Of a stretch of DNA of 64,000 bases, positions 9,061 to 18,690 are shown piece after piece. The notes under the pieces were generated by a model, which made no database searches, had not been told where the DNA came from, and saw only the letters and a program-made list of their open reading frames with translations. Each line of letters starts with the position of its first letter. Position 1 is the stretch's first letter. The position numbers were made by a program, and so were the translations under genes. The stretch is from Sulfurovum sp. XGS-02 (GTDB lineage: Bacteria; Campylobacterota; Campylobacteria; Campylobacterales; Sulfurovaceae), in assembly GCF_023213175.1 (NCBI RefSeq), contig NZ_CP093312.1:1860001-1924000 (forward strand), in the 5' to 3' direction.

Positions 9061-9877
9061 CTTCACTCCTTTGACCTTTTTTACTCTCACCCATCTGATA
9101 CATCATCGTAGGTGTTTTTTTCTGTCCCATCTTTTTCATAAGACGTTTTAACTCTTGCTCTTTGAGCTTCTCTTCTTTGCTCATCTTTTTTTGCTCTTTG
9201 GATTGAGATGATTTTTTATCACCTTTTTTCTCTTGGGGCTTTTTATTTTTTTGGACGTCTGAATTCTCTTTATCCCCCTCTTTTTTCTTCTGCTCTTCTT
9301 TCTTTTTTTGATCTTTCTCTTTTTGATCTTTTTTTTGCTGGTCCTGTTTCTTCTGTTGATCTCTATTTTTTTGCTTTTGTTCTTTCTTATCCTGATCTTT
9401 TTGTTCTTTGTTCTGTTTTTGATCCTGCTTTTGTTGCTGATCTTTATTTTGCTCTTGCTGTTCTTGTTTTTTTTGCTCTTCTTGCTGCTTCTGTTTTTTA
9501 GCTAATTCAAGGTTAAATCTTGTATCCTCATCCTCTTTCAACTCCAGGGCCTTTTCATATGACTCAATGGCTTTGTCCCACTCTTTTTTCTGAAACTGAC
9601 TGTTACCGATATTATGTAGCCTTGTTGCTTCGTCTACACCTTCTGCCTTTTCATAGGCTGTGATCGCATCATCATATTTTTTATCTTTATAGAACGCATT
9701 TCCTATATCATACTGTTTTTCAGGACTCTTGGTATCTAAACTGTTTAACAGGGCTGCACTCTTACCATACTCTTTAGCTTCATAGGCATGATGTGCCTTT
9801 TTGATGGTTTTGAAATCGGTCAGCCCGGCATGAAGTAAAGCACCTGTGCCCAGCATGACTAAGATCACTCTTCTCAT
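9044..9877 (-). CDS. batC: BatC-like TPR protein with long charged low-complexity tail
   Basis: 277 residues: an N-terminal hydrophobic signal segment, then three TPR-type helical repeats (about residues 25-120, e.g. YDIGNAFYKDKKYDDAITAYEKA and LHNIGNSQFQKKEWDKAIESYEKA), then about 130 residues made almost only of Lys, Gln, Glu and Asp. The tail probably forms an extended or coiled helix. The gene overlaps batB by four bases and batD by 17, so translation is coupled. TPR proteins in this operon are thought to act as scaffolds for the BatA/BatB integrin-like domains; that role is inferred from the family. Confidence 0.85.
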   Translation of the reverse strand: MRRVILVMLGTGALLHAGLTDFKTIKKAHHAYEAKEYGKSAALLNSLDTKSPEKQYDIGNAFYKDKKYDDAITAYEKAEGVDEATRLHNIGNSQFQKKEWDKAIESYEKALELKEDEDTRFNLELAKKQKQQEEQKKQEQQEQNKDQQQKQDQKQNKEQKDQDKKEQKQKNRDQQKKQDQQKKDQKEKDQKKKEEQKKKEGDKENSDVQKNKKPQEKKGDKKSSQSKEQKKMSKEEKLKEQELKRLMKKMGQKKTPTMMYQMGESKKGQRSEDAKPW

Positions 9878-10845
9878 ACTTCTCTCCTTCTTGGCATCGA
9901 ACTCAACGAAATGAGCAGCAGTAGCAACCCAAGTCCCAACGGATAATAAAAATACTCCACACGCTCTTTCACTGTCACTTCACCCTGCTGCTGGTTTTTA
10001 TATTTGCCTTTGATCACAGAAACCAGCTGAGTGATATCTTCTTTTCCTGTACTCGCTACCACATACGCACCATCATTCTCTTTGGCCAGTTCACCCAAGG
10101 AGTCGTTTCTCTGCGTAATGGCTATGGTACCGTCTTCCAGTGTAAAAGGTTTGCCATTCTCATCGATCACAGGTGCTCCCTTTTCCGTTCCTACCAGTAC
10201 AACATAAAGGTCGATCCTGTTTTCTTTGAGTATCTCTGCAAAACCTGTAATGGCTTCTTCATCTCCACCGTCTGTAAAGAGTACCAGTATCTTAGGTCTC
10301 TTTTTTTCAAGTAAATTACTTGCCAGTTCACCCAATGCCGAAAAATCTGTAGAGCCCATGTTGATATAGCTGTCATCTACGCCTTCTACCATCATTTTCA
10401 AAGTCTCCTTGTCACTGGAAAAAGGGGCCAATACAAAAGGACTGTAAGCAAAAGCCACGACGCCTATCTCATCACTCGGCATGGCATCAAACAACACGCT
10501 CATCTTTTTTTTGGCAAAGGTCAAACGGTTGGGATAGATATCGGTACTCCGCATAGAACCGGAGATATCCAGGGCTGTAAGCAGTGTCAACCCCTGCACC
10601 TCTACGATTCTATCCCCTTTTTCTATCACCGGTCTGGCCATGGCAACGATCATCAGAAAAAGTGCCAAGAGCATCAGTATATTACGTACGACCATGGGCA
10701 TACTCTCATCAGTCGCACTCAAACGTTTCAGCACTTTCTCATCAAAGATACGGGCAAGCCTCTCTTTGTTTGTTGAGATGAGAAACGCAAAGATGACAAA
10801 AGGGACAATAAGCGCCCAAAAAAACTGCGGATTGACAAAGCTCAT
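9874..10845 (-). CDS. batB: BatB-like von Willebrand factor A membrane protein
   Basis: 323 residues with two N-terminal membrane segments, a VWA domain (about residues 85-280) and a C-terminal membrane helix followed by an Arg-rich end. The MIDAS metal site DISGSMRSTD is intact, with a downstream FTDGGDEE loop. Family context: BatA and BatB are paired VWA proteins presumed to bind partner proteins through the metal site at the inner membrane. It sits two bases after batA. Confidence 0.9.
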   Translation of the reverse strand: MSFVNPQFFWALIVPFVIFAFLISTNKERLARIFDEKVLKRLSATDESMPMVVRNILMLLALFLMIVAMARPVIEKGDRIVEVQGLTLLTALDISGSMRSTDIYPNRLTFAKKKMSVLFDAMPSDEIGVVAFAYSPFVLAPFSSDKETLKMMVEGVDDSYINMGSTDFSALGELASNLLEKKRPKILVLFTDGGDEEAITGFAEILKENRIDLYVVLVGTEKGAPVIDENGKPFTLEDGTIAITQRNDSLGELAKENDGAYVVASTGKEDITQLVSVIKGKYKNQQQGEVTVKERVEYFYYPLGLGLLLLLISLSSMPRRREV

Positions 10846-10847
10846 CT

Positions 10848-11765
10848 TTATAACCCCCTACTGTTTCTAATATAGACAAACAACAACAGGCTCAAGATAG
10901 CCAAAAAGAGCGGATAGATGTAGAGATAGGTATGCTGCACGATCTTTTTGTCATCGATCTTTGTCGCCTCAAGTGTGTCTATCTCACCATAGACCTGAGA
11001 GAGTGTCGTTGCATCCTGCGCACCAAATGCCAATCCTTTACCCGCATCTGCCAATGCCTTCAGGTACTGCGCATTATAATCACGTGCATCCCCTACACCG
11101 ATAGCATAGAGTTTGATATCACGTTTTTCTATAAGATTTTTCACATCTGCAAACGGTACCTTGCTCATATTGTCTATACCATCGGTAAGCAAAATGGCGA
11201 TCTTGGACCTGGCCTTACTTTTATTCAAAAGATTGTAACTCTGCACGATCGCATCATTGATCGCTGTTCGTTTCCCTGCCATACCCATCTCTTGCATTTT
11301 TGTGATGTCTGTTAAAAACTTCTTTTCAAAGGTTAAAGGGGATGCGATAAAGGCAATGTCTGCAAATGTGACCATACCTATACGGTCATTCTCTCTTTTT
11401 TCTATAAAATCACCCACGACCTCTTTGACCACATCGAACTTGTTTTTCCATGGATCAGAAGGGTCAAACCCCTGCTGTCTCATCGAATCACTCGAATCGA
11501 TGATCAGTACAATGTCACGTCCCTCTTTTTTGGTGTTTGAATAGCTTTTTGTGATGACCGGCGAAGCCAATGCGATCACCGCTGCTGTCACCCCCACCCA
11601 TTTTAAGACCGAGAGCAGGGAGGATTTCCCTGCACTCTTTGCCAACAGTGTGTTTACATGAGGGAAAAAGAGTGCACGGCTTCTCTCTTTACACCAAATA
11701 CTGCAAAGAATGAATAAAATCAGTACCCCCAACAGGTACGGATACTCAAAACTAAACTGACTCAT
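10848..11765 (-). CDS. batA: BatA-like von Willebrand factor A membrane protein
   Basis: About 305 residues with the same architecture as BatB: N-terminal membrane segments, a VWA domain, and a C-terminal membrane helix. The MIDAS motif is IIDSSDSMRQQG (DxSxS intact) with LLTDGIDNMSK downstream. I choose the ATG at 11765 (MSQFSFEYPYLLG), which resembles the BatA family start; an in-frame ATG at 11780 is possible. It overlaps the upstream small membrane protein gene by 14 bases. Confidence 0.9.
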   Translation of the reverse strand: MSQFSFEYPYLLGVLILFILCSIWCKERSRALFFPHVNTLLAKSAGKSSLLSVLKWVGVTAAVIALASPVITKSYSNTKKEGRDIVLIIDSSDSMRQQGFDPSDPWKNKFDVVKEVVGDFIEKRENDRIGMVTFADIAFIASPLTFEKKFLTDITKMQEMGMAGKRTAINDAIVQSYNLLNKSKARSKIAILLTDGIDNMSKVPFADVKNLIEKRDIKLYAIGVGDARDYNAQYLKALADAGKGLAFGAQDATTLSQVYGEIDTLEATKIDDKKIVQHTYLYIYPLFLAILSLLLFVYIRNSRGL

Positions 11766-12162
11766 CCGCGACCTGTACATAGAGGTTGAACTTGTTGAGT
11801 GTATCCTGATCTACTGCATCTACCTCTTTTTTATACTTATACCGTTCAAGCAGCGGTTCGAGTTGAGAAAACAATTCTTTTCGTCTCTCATCTGTTGCCA
11901 AAAGTCTTGCATAATGTGTGGCTTCATAGGCTGATTTTTTGGTCTCTTTCCAGTCTATCTTTTTCATCGCTTCAAGGTAGCCTTTGGCAAGATTGACCTT
12001 TCTGTTATCCCACAGTTTCTTCGCTATGAAAAAGAGAATAACCGCCACCAAGAGCATGGCAAGATCGATCAAACCCCAATAGATATAATAAGAACTGTCC
12101 GGTATCTCAAGCAAAGGCTTGATGTCTCTGAGTTGCTCATTGATGTTTTCTGTTTGGTTCAT
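11752..12162 (-). CDS. Small membrane protein of the Bat operon (DUF4381-like)
   Basis: 136 residues with one membrane helix near residues 27-50 (YWGLIDLAMLLVAVILFFIA) followed by a basic cytoplasmic domain rich in helices. Position between DUF58 and BatA and overall shape match DUF4381-type proteins that accompany moxR-bat operons. The specific function is unknown. Confidence 0.7.
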   Translation of the reverse strand: MNQTENINEQLRDIKPLLEIPDSSYYIYWGLIDLAMLLVAVILFFIAKKLWDNRKVNLAKGYLEAMKKIDWKETKKSAYEATHYARLLATDERRKELFSQLEPLLERYKYKKEVDAVDQDTLNKFNLYVQVADESV

Positions 12163-12172
12163 TTTACGTTCC

Positions 12173-13000
12173 TCACCTCATTCTTTTCATTAATTTGAGT
12201 GCCGGTTCTTCGTGCGTATAGATCTTGGTGAACCGTATCCCCTGTTTTTTAAACTGCTTGTAGAGTTTTTCGTCATTATCATGCAGTGCTTTCTTGTAGT
12301 TTTTGAGTGTCGCACTGTCCACATCCCCTTCAAAGCTCTGTTTGCTCTCCATATCTATCAGTCTGAGATACCCCAGTTCTGATGGATCCTCTTCAAACCT
12401 GTCACGTACCATCACGGCAAAGACATCATGTTTTTTACTCAGTAGCTTCAAATCTATGTCACCCACAAAATCGGACACGATAAAGAGCAAGGATTTCTTT
12501 TTCAAACGGTCATGCAGTGTCTCGACCAAGGCAGAGAAATCACCCTCTTTTCCTATGGGGTCAAACTCAAAAACATCTTCCACTGCTTTGTGTACGGAAA
12601 AGAGTTTTTTACTTGCTTTACTTGCTTCATAGAGCTGATCTGCAAAGATCATATGTGAGAAGAGATCACTGTTCTTTACAGCTGAAAAACCAAGGGTAGC
12701 TACGATTTCTGCGATAATGTCCGACTTTTGTTTCACGGTACCAAAGTAGACAGACCCGCCAAGCATCGAAACGACCACGACATTGAGCTCCCGCTCCTCT
12801 TTATAGATCTTTACAAAAGGTTTACCCAGTTTTGCCGTTGTCTTCCAGTCTATCTTACGCACATCATCACCATAGACATACTCGCGAAGTTCTGCAAATT
12901 CAAAGCCTTCACCCTGAAAGAGCGAGGCATTATTTCCCAGCATATCTCCATAGACTTGCTTTTTGGTCTTAAGAATGATTTTCTTTACAGCTTTGTTCAA
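12173..13000 (-). CDS. DUF58 domain protein of the MoxR/Bat operon
   Basis: 275 residues. The N-terminal part contains the DUF58 signature (EFAELREYVYGDDVRKIDWKTTAKLGKPFVK), followed by a VWA-like fold. DUF58 proteins are regularly encoded straight after MoxR ATPases and are considered their partners or substrates. No membrane helix is evident, unlike many longer DUF58 proteins. It lies 11 bases downstream of moxR. Confidence 0.88.
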   Translation of the reverse strand: MNKAVKKIILKTKKQVYGDMLGNNASLFQGEGFEFAELREYVYGDDVRKIDWKTTAKLGKPFVKIYKEERELNVVVVSMLGGSVYFGTVKQKSDIIAEIVATLGFSAVKNSDLFSHMIFADQLYEASKASKKLFSVHKAVEDVFEFDPIGKEGDFSALVETLHDRLKKKSLLFIVSDFVGDIDLKLLSKKHDVFAVMVRDRFEEDPSELGYLRLIDMESKQSFEGDVDSATLKNYKKALHDNDEKLYKQFKKQGIRFTKIYTHEEPALKLMKRMR

Positions 13001-13011
13001 GACAACTACCT

Positions 13012-13959
13012 CTACGGGATTGGAACAGCCGCTAAAATCTTCTCTATGATCTCATCTTGTGTTACATCTTCTGCCTGTGCTTCATAAGAGAGTATGATAC
13101 GATGGCGAAGGATCTCTTTAGCGATATAGGCGATCTCTATAGGGGAAACATAATCCTGCCCTTTCAAGTAGGCGATCGCACGGGCAGCTTTATACATATC
13201 GATACTTGCACGCGGACTTGCACCAAATTCGATATAGGCTTCAAGCTCCTCCAGGCCGTACGCTTTGGGGTCACGTGTCGCAGAAATGAGTTCTATGATA
13301 TAGGCTTCGATCTCTTCATCCATATGCACTTGAAGTGCTTCTTCTCTGATCTTGTTGAGATCTTCAATCGTTGCTACCTGTTGGATCTGGCCAAAACTGT
13401 TATTGGCTACACGTCTTGCGATCTCCAGCTCCTCTTCTTTTGTGTTATAGCCCACCACCACTTTCATCATAAATCTGTCAAGCTGTGCTTCAGGAAGTTC
13501 ATAGGCACCCTCTTGTTCTACCGGGTTCTGTGTCGCCATGACCAGGAAGGGAAGGTCTATTTTGAAGGTTTCATCACCGATGGTCACCTGTCTCTCCTGC
13601 ATCACTTCAAGCAGAGCTGACTGTACTTTAGCCGGGGCACGGTTGATCTCATCGGCAAGCAAAAGGTTGGTAAAGATAGGACCTTGTTTGATCTTGAATG
13701 TATTGTTGGAAGGGTCATAGATCTCAGTACCTATGATGTCAGAGGGAAGCAGGTCAGGGGTGAACTGTACACGTTTAAAGTCCAGCCCCAGTGTCTTTGC
13801 CAAAGCATTCACCGCGGTCGTTTTTGCAAGTCCCGGAACACCCTCTAGCAGGATATGCCCGCGGCAAAGTAAACCTGCCAAAAGCCCTTCGATCATCTTG
13901 TCTTGGCCGACAAGGACTTTAGAGATCTCTTTTTTGATGTTTTCTATGGTTTGACTCAA
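13012..13959 (-). CDS. moxR: MoxR-family AAA+ ATPase
   Basis: First gene of the seven-gene Bat operon. 315 residues with Walker A GVPGLAKTTAVNALA, Walker B LLADEINRAP, sensor 1 MATQNP and the MoxR-typical QEGAYELPEAQLDRFMMKV. MoxR ATPases act as chaperones that help assemble metal-containing or VWA-containing complexes; which complex is served here is not shown by the sequence. Confidence 0.94.
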   Translation of the reverse strand: MSQTIENIKKEISKVLVGQDKMIEGLLAGLLCRGHILLEGVPGLAKTTAVNALAKTLGLDFKRVQFTPDLLPSDIIGTEIYDPSNNTFKIKQGPIFTNLLLADEINRAPAKVQSALLEVMQERQVTIGDETFKIDLPFLVMATQNPVEQEGAYELPEAQLDRFMMKVVVGYNTKEEELEIARRVANNSFGQIQQVATIEDLNKIREEALQVHMDEEIEAYIIELISATRDPKAYGLEELEAYIEFGASPRASIDMYKAARAIAYLKGQDYVSPIEIAYIAKEILRHRIILSYEAQAEDVTQDEIIEKILAAVPIP

Positions 13960-14031
13960 GTTACTCTCCTACATTTTTATCTGAAAAAGTATACTTTTGT
14001 GAGGTTAATTGAAGGTTAATATCTGAGGATA

Positions 14032-17001
14032 CTACTTCAAATACCCCATGGCTGTAGCGATAATATCATCATCATCTTTGCTCGGTGACTTCAGTACCAC
14101 TCTCTCTTTGTTTTCATCCACAAATTCGATAAAGACATTTTCACCGTACGAAGAGACTTTGGAGATACCTTTTTCACGTGCCAAAACCTTCATGACAATG
14201 ACATCAATGAACTGTCTGGTGATGATATCGAGCTTTCCGAACCGGTCTGCTATCTCTGCTTCTATCTCGTACACCTCTCCTGTAGTTTCGCAGAGTGAAA
14301 GACGCCGGTAGAGTTCCAGACGCAGTCTGTCCTCTTCGATCAGTTCTTCATTGAGATAAGCATCAATAGAGAGCTTCATATCGATGTTCTGTGCCACTTC
14401 CTTGTCCTGTCCGGAGAGCTCTTTAATGGCATCTTCAAGCATACGCAAGTAGAGTGAATACCCTATCTGTTTAATGTGACCCGACTGTGCTTCACCGATG
14501 ATATTTCCTCCACCCCGTATCTCAAGATCATGAAAGGCAAGGACTGCACCGCTTCCCAGATCTGAATGTGATTCCAGTGCAAGCAGACGGCGTTTTGCAT
14601 TGTCTGTCAGACGCTCTTTATCGGTCACCATGAAGTAACAGTATCCCTCTTTGGCTCCACGTCCCACACGACCGCGTAGCTGATGCAGGTCTGCAATACC
14701 GAAATTGTCAGCCCCATCAACGATCATTGTGTTGGCATGCGGCATATGTATCCCTGACTCTACGATCGAGGTAGAGAGCAGTACATCATACTCCCCGTCC
14801 CCAAAAAGCATCATCTCATCTTCGGTCTCTTTGGCTGAGATCTTGGAGTGAAGCACTGCGATGCGCAGTTTAGGAAGTATTTCAAGCAGTTGCTTCTTCT
14901 TCTCTTCTATCCCAGCAATGGAGTTGAAGACATAAAATATCTGTCCTCCGCGCCGCATCTCACGGAGTATGGCTTCTTTGATCACTTTATCATCATAACT
15001 CTTCACAAAGGTACGTACTCCTTGACGCTCTGTAGGCGGGGTAAGGATCTCAGAAAAAGACTTGACTTCGGACATCGCAAGGTTCAAAGATCTCGGGATC
15101 GGTGTGGCAGACATGCTGAGAAGATGTACATCGATGGAGATCTCTTTGAGGGCCTCTTTCTGTTTTACTCCGAACTTATGCTCTTCATCGATAATGACAA
15201 GTGCGAGGTTCTTGAACTTTGCTTTGAGCAATGCATGGGTTCCTACAACCACATCGATAGTACCTTCCTGCAATCCTTTGAGCGTGGCATTCTTCTCTTT
15301 GGTTGTAGAGAACCTGTCCAGCTTGGCTATTTTAATATCATGTCCGGAAAAACGCTCTTTCAGGCTTTTATAATGCTGTGAACTCAGCAGGGTTGTAGGT
15401 GCGATCATCATCGCCTGGTACCCGTTTTTGACCGCTACGAACATCCCGTTCATTGCCACCTCTGTTTTACCGAACCCTACATCCGCAGAGAGCAGTCTAT
15501 CCATCATCCTGCCTGAGCTCATGTCAGCCAACATATCATTAATGGCACGTTCCTGATCTTCTGTATGGACAAAACCGGCTTCAGACATAAAAATGGCATG
15601 CTCTTCCATATCTATTTTAAACTTGATACCTTTTTTCAAATGACGCTGTGCCGAGAGGTTGATGATCTGCGAAGCGATCGCAAAGAGTTTCTCTCTTACT
15701 TTTTCTTTGAGCTTTTTAAAGCTGGCTTTCCCCAGTTTATCCAGTATCGGCAGGGCACCGCCTTCAGCTACATAACGGTCTATCACTTCAAGGTTGGAGA
15801 CGGGGATGAGCAAGGCATCTTCATTTTGATAATGCATCACTACAAATTCACTGGTAGCCCCCAGTACATCACGTTTTTCTATTCCTTTGAATATACCTAC
15901 CCCGTAATTCTCATGCACCACATAGTCACCGGGCTTTAGTTCATCCAGAATGATCGTCGCTTTTTTAACCTTTTTTCTTTTGATAGGCTTGTTGAGTGAA
16001 AGTATGAGTTTCTCTGCACCCAAAAGATTGATGATACCTTCCTGATAGACAAACGCTATATTTTCAAAAGAGTCCAACTGGGAACCACGTACGATACTCT
16101 CATTTTTAGCAATGATCGTGATCTCTTTATCTTTATGGGATTTGAGCAATTTATTAGGGTCCACTGCTTCAAGATCACGGTATTTATGCCCCTCTGGAAT
16201 GGCCGGAAGTAAAAATGCATCCCGAGGTACAAGCGGCTTATCCAGCTCATATACTTCTTTGAGTTCATCCTCTAAAGATGATGCCAAAACGCCGTCAAAG
16301 AGTGTTAAAGCACTCTCCCCCAGATCATCCAAGTGCCATAGTCCAAGCGAATCTATATCTTTGACAAAGGTATCATAACTGCTTCGTTCGGTTCTGTTTT
16401 TCAGTGCTTCATGCTGGGTTTTGTTCAGTGCCAGGAATGCCGGTGTGAAGGTCAAAGATTCCAACTCGTCGTTTGAACGTTTCTGCGTCCCCTCATCATA
16501 ATACTGGATGGTCTCCACCTCTTCATCAAACAAAGAGATACGGTACGGCTTGTCTGCATCTATGGGATAAATATCTATAATATCACCACGAAAAGAGACC
16601 TCTCCGTGACTCGCAGCGATGTCCGTAAAATGGTACCCCCACTGATAAAGTGTATCCTTGAGTTCCTGCATATTTAAAGTATCGCCGAATTCTATGGTGC
16701 GAGTATCAAAGAGTGCTGCTTTCGGGAAAGGGATAAGCAATGTGCGCAGCGGTGAGATCAGTATCTTTTTCTTTTCACTTTTATAAAAAGAGGCCAACTG
16801 TATGAACATCGCATGTATCTCTTCATCATAGGCGCGCAGATCCTCCCCTACGCTCACACGGAGATCCGGCAACACAAAGGCATCAAATTCAAGCAACACG
16901 GCTATATCTCGTATCTGAACTGCTTCCTTGTCATCTTTACAGATAAGGAGTCTTTCTTCTTGTAACGCTTCCAGGTATTCGTAAATATTACTTTGGTACA
17001 T
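14032..17001 (-). CDS. mfd: Transcription-repair coupling factor Mfd
   Basis: Removes RNA polymerase stalled at DNA lesions and recruits UvrA. 989 residues, near the epsilonproteobacterial length (shorter than E. coli Mfd). Visible parts: a UvrB-homology N-terminal region, the CarD/RID domain (LKPGDYVVHENYGVGIFKGIEKR), RecG-like helicase motifs (SADVGFGKTEVAMNG, DEEHKFGVKQKE, SMSATPIPRSLN, QLRGRVGRG) and a C-terminal TRCF domain. It overlaps the folC 3' end by 14 bases, so the two are co-transcribed. Confidence 0.97.
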   Translation of the reverse strand: MYQSNIYEYLEALQEERLLICKDDKEAVQIRDIAVLLEFDAFVLPDLRVSVGEDLRAYDEEIHAMFIQLASFYKSEKKKILISPLRTLLIPFPKAALFDTRTIEFGDTLNMQELKDTLYQWGYHFTDIAASHGEVSFRGDIIDIYPIDADKPYRISLFDEEVETIQYYDEGTQKRSNDELESLTFTPAFLALNKTQHEALKNRTERSSYDTFVKDIDSLGLWHLDDLGESALTLFDGVLASSLEDELKEVYELDKPLVPRDAFLLPAIPEGHKYRDLEAVDPNKLLKSHKDKEITIIAKNESIVRGSQLDSFENIAFVYQEGIINLLGAEKLILSLNKPIKRKKVKKATIILDELKPGDYVVHENYGVGIFKGIEKRDVLGATSEFVVMHYQNEDALLIPVSNLEVIDRYVAEGGALPILDKLGKASFKKLKEKVREKLFAIASQIINLSAQRHLKKGIKFKIDMEEHAIFMSEAGFVHTEDQERAINDMLADMSSGRMMDRLLSADVGFGKTEVAMNGMFVAVKNGYQAMMIAPTTLLSSQHYKSLKERFSGHDIKIAKLDRFSTTKEKNATLKGLQEGTIDVVVGTHALLKAKFKNLALVIIDEEHKFGVKQKEALKEISIDVHLLSMSATPIPRSLNLAMSEVKSFSEILTPPTERQGVRTFVKSYDDKVIKEAILREMRRGGQIFYVFNSIAGIEEKKKQLLEILPKLRIAVLHSKISAKETEDEMMLFGDGEYDVLLSTSIVESGIHMPHANTMIVDGADNFGIADLHQLRGRVGRGAKEGYCYFMVTDKERLTDNAKRRLLALESHSDLGSGAVLAFHDLEIRGGGNIIGEAQSGHIKQIGYSLYLRMLEDAIKELSGQDKEVAQNIDMKLSIDAYLNEELIEEDRLRLELYRRLSLCETTGEVYEIEAEIADRFGKLDIITRQFIDVIVMKVLAREKGISKVSSYGENVFIEFVDENKERVVLKSPSKDDDDIIATAMGYLK

Positions 17002-18154
17002 TGATCTTCTTTTGCATCCTGTTTAAAAATTCTTCTACGACATAAAATGAACCAAATACTAGGTAGTGTTCATTTTTATCTATCTTGCCCTCAAAGTAGC
17101 TATAGCTGATACCTACTTTTTGGATCGCTTCTTCTATCTCACTTAACGTGGTCGCTCTTTGCGAGTGAATGGGGATGATCTCTACCTGTTTGACTTTAGG
17201 TTTCAGTGTACGTAGCACCGCTTCATAATCTTTGTCATCCAAACTGTTATAGATGAGAACCACCTTTTTGTCTAATGCTTTTTCTATGGCCTTTGCCGCT
17301 AAAGGGTTGTGTCCTACATCGATACGGATGTTTTTTGTCAAGGGATAAAAACGTCCAAAAAGTTCCAAAGTGCGCAGGTCCTCTATCTCGTAAGAGATAT
17401 GCAAAAGTTCCAAAGCCTGTAGTGCTACACAGGCATTCTCTACCAGATACTCGCCCCAGGATTTTTCCTCTGCGATGGCTCTTAATTGTGTCACGCTCTC
17501 ACTTGGACATCTGGAAAGATGGAGTGTTGCACCTTTCTTCTCTGTGATCTCTTTGGCAACTTCCAGCACCTCATCATAGACTTGTGGTGCCAGCAACACC
17601 TCTTTTTGAATACTTCGTATCTTCGTACCGGCTATGGCTTCGATACTCTCACCCAGGAAAGCCTGATGGTCGATGCCTATCGGTGTGATGACAGAGAGTG
17701 CTTTATCACAGACATTGGTCGCGTCAAATTCTCCACCCAGTCCTGCTTCCAAAACCATCAGATCACAATCTTCAAAGACCACAAATGCCAACAGTGTCGT
17801 ATACTCAAAGTAACTCAAACTTTCACTCATCTCTTTGCCCAGAATGACAAAAAGCCTTTGATGTGCTGCTTCAAGCGCTTCATCCGTACTGTCACTGCCA
17901 TTGAGCCAGATACGTTCATTGAACTTTAAAATATGGGGAGAGGAGAAGTGTCCGACCTTCAGACCGCTTTTATAAGCCAGATGTGCAAGCATACGGCCTG
18001 TTGAACCTTTTCCGTTCGTTCCTACGATATGCACTGTTCTGGGCTGTTTAATGTGGGGTTTCAAAAGACCATAGGCACTATGTACACGCTGATGGTCTAT
18101 CTCTTTATAGTAAAGAGGTTTATTTTGAAGAAATCTGTCAAAAGCATCCATCAT
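16988..18154 (-). CDS. folC: Folylpolyglutamate / dihydrofolate synthase FolC
   Basis: ATP-dependent ligase adding glutamate to dihydropteroate and folates. 388 residues with the Mur-ligase-type P-loop HIVGTNGKGSTGRMLAHL, then FSSPHILKFNERI, LEAGLGGEFDATNV and TPIGIDHQAFLG. Slightly shorter than E. coli FolC. The ATG overlaps the lptE stop in an ATGA arrangement, showing translational coupling. A second ATG one codon later is possible. Confidence 0.94.
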   Translation of the reverse strand: MMDAFDRFLQNKPLYYKEIDHQRVHSAYGLLKPHIKQPRTVHIVGTNGKGSTGRMLAHLAYKSGLKVGHFSSPHILKFNERIWLNGSDSTDEALEAAHQRLFVILGKEMSESLSYFEYTTLLAFVVFEDCDLMVLEAGLGGEFDATNVCDKALSVITPIGIDHQAFLGESIEAIAGTKIRSIQKEVLLAPQVYDEVLEVAKEITEKKGATLHLSRCPSESVTQLRAIAEEKSWGEYLVENACVALQALELLHISYEIEDLRTLELFGRFYPLTKNIRIDVGHNPLAAKAIEKALDKKVVLIYNSLDDKDYEAVLRTLKPKVKQVEIIPIHSQRATTLSEIEEAIQKVGISYSYFEGKIDKNEHYLVFGSFYVVEEFLNRMQKKINVPK

Positions 18155-18666
18155 TTCGTCTCTTTTAACATCCCTTTCGCACTGACATACGCTAAAAATT
18201 CATCCAATGCTTTTCCCAATCCTACACGTATAGCCTCTATTCTCAACGCAGAAGAGGTCAATGAACTCTCCTGGATATCTGTTTCAACAATACTGCTTAT
18301 CGTTTTCACTTCTCTGCCCTCTTTGGTGACCATGTCAAACTTTACTCTAATGACCGCACGGTACCGTGTCACATACCCATTTTCATAGGAGAGTGGGATA
18401 AAAGTGCTTCCTGCATAAGAGAGTCGGATTTTACTTTGCGCCTCTTCTTTAGAAACGATACGCCCCTTAAATCGCGTATAGACCAAACGGTTCATCTCAT
18501 CTTTCACATAGGGTGCATTTTCAGGTTCAGCCCTGTCAACATTTACTTCCACATATACCGTATCGGAAAACACATGCTGGATCATATGAGAAGAGGGTTT
18601 ATATCCGCATGCGTTTACAAGCAACATCATACTGATAGTCATCAAAATTTTTACAATCGTACGCAT
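18151..18666 (-). CDS. lptE: LptE-like LPS assembly lipoprotein
   Basis: 171 residues with a lipoprotein signal peptide and lipobox LLVNAC (Cys20). The mature part (RLVYTRFKGRIVSKEEAQSKI and SSIVETDIQES) has the alpha/beta look of the LptE family, which plugs the LptD barrel in the outer membrane. Position between leuS and folC is a known lptE neighbourhood. Sequence conservation in LptE is low, so the assignment rests mainly on context and lipobox. Confidence 0.75.
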   Translation of the reverse strand: MRTIVKILMTISMMLLVNACGYKPSSHMIQHVFSDTVYVEVNVDRAEPENAPYVKDEMNRLVYTRFKGRIVSKEEAQSKIRLSYAGSTFIPLSYENGYVTRYRAVIRVKFDMVTKEGREVKTISSIVETDIQESSLTSSALRIEAIRVGLGKALDEFLAYVSAKGMLKETK

Positions 18667-18690
18667 ACGTCCCTCTCTTTTTATGTTTTT

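Noticed and set aside
9208-9505. Long hydrophobic Leu/Phe-rich reading frames on the plus strand
   Set aside because: They are antisense to the Lys/Gln/Glu-rich batC tail, whose codons read as Leu/Phe on the other strand; no ribosome site.
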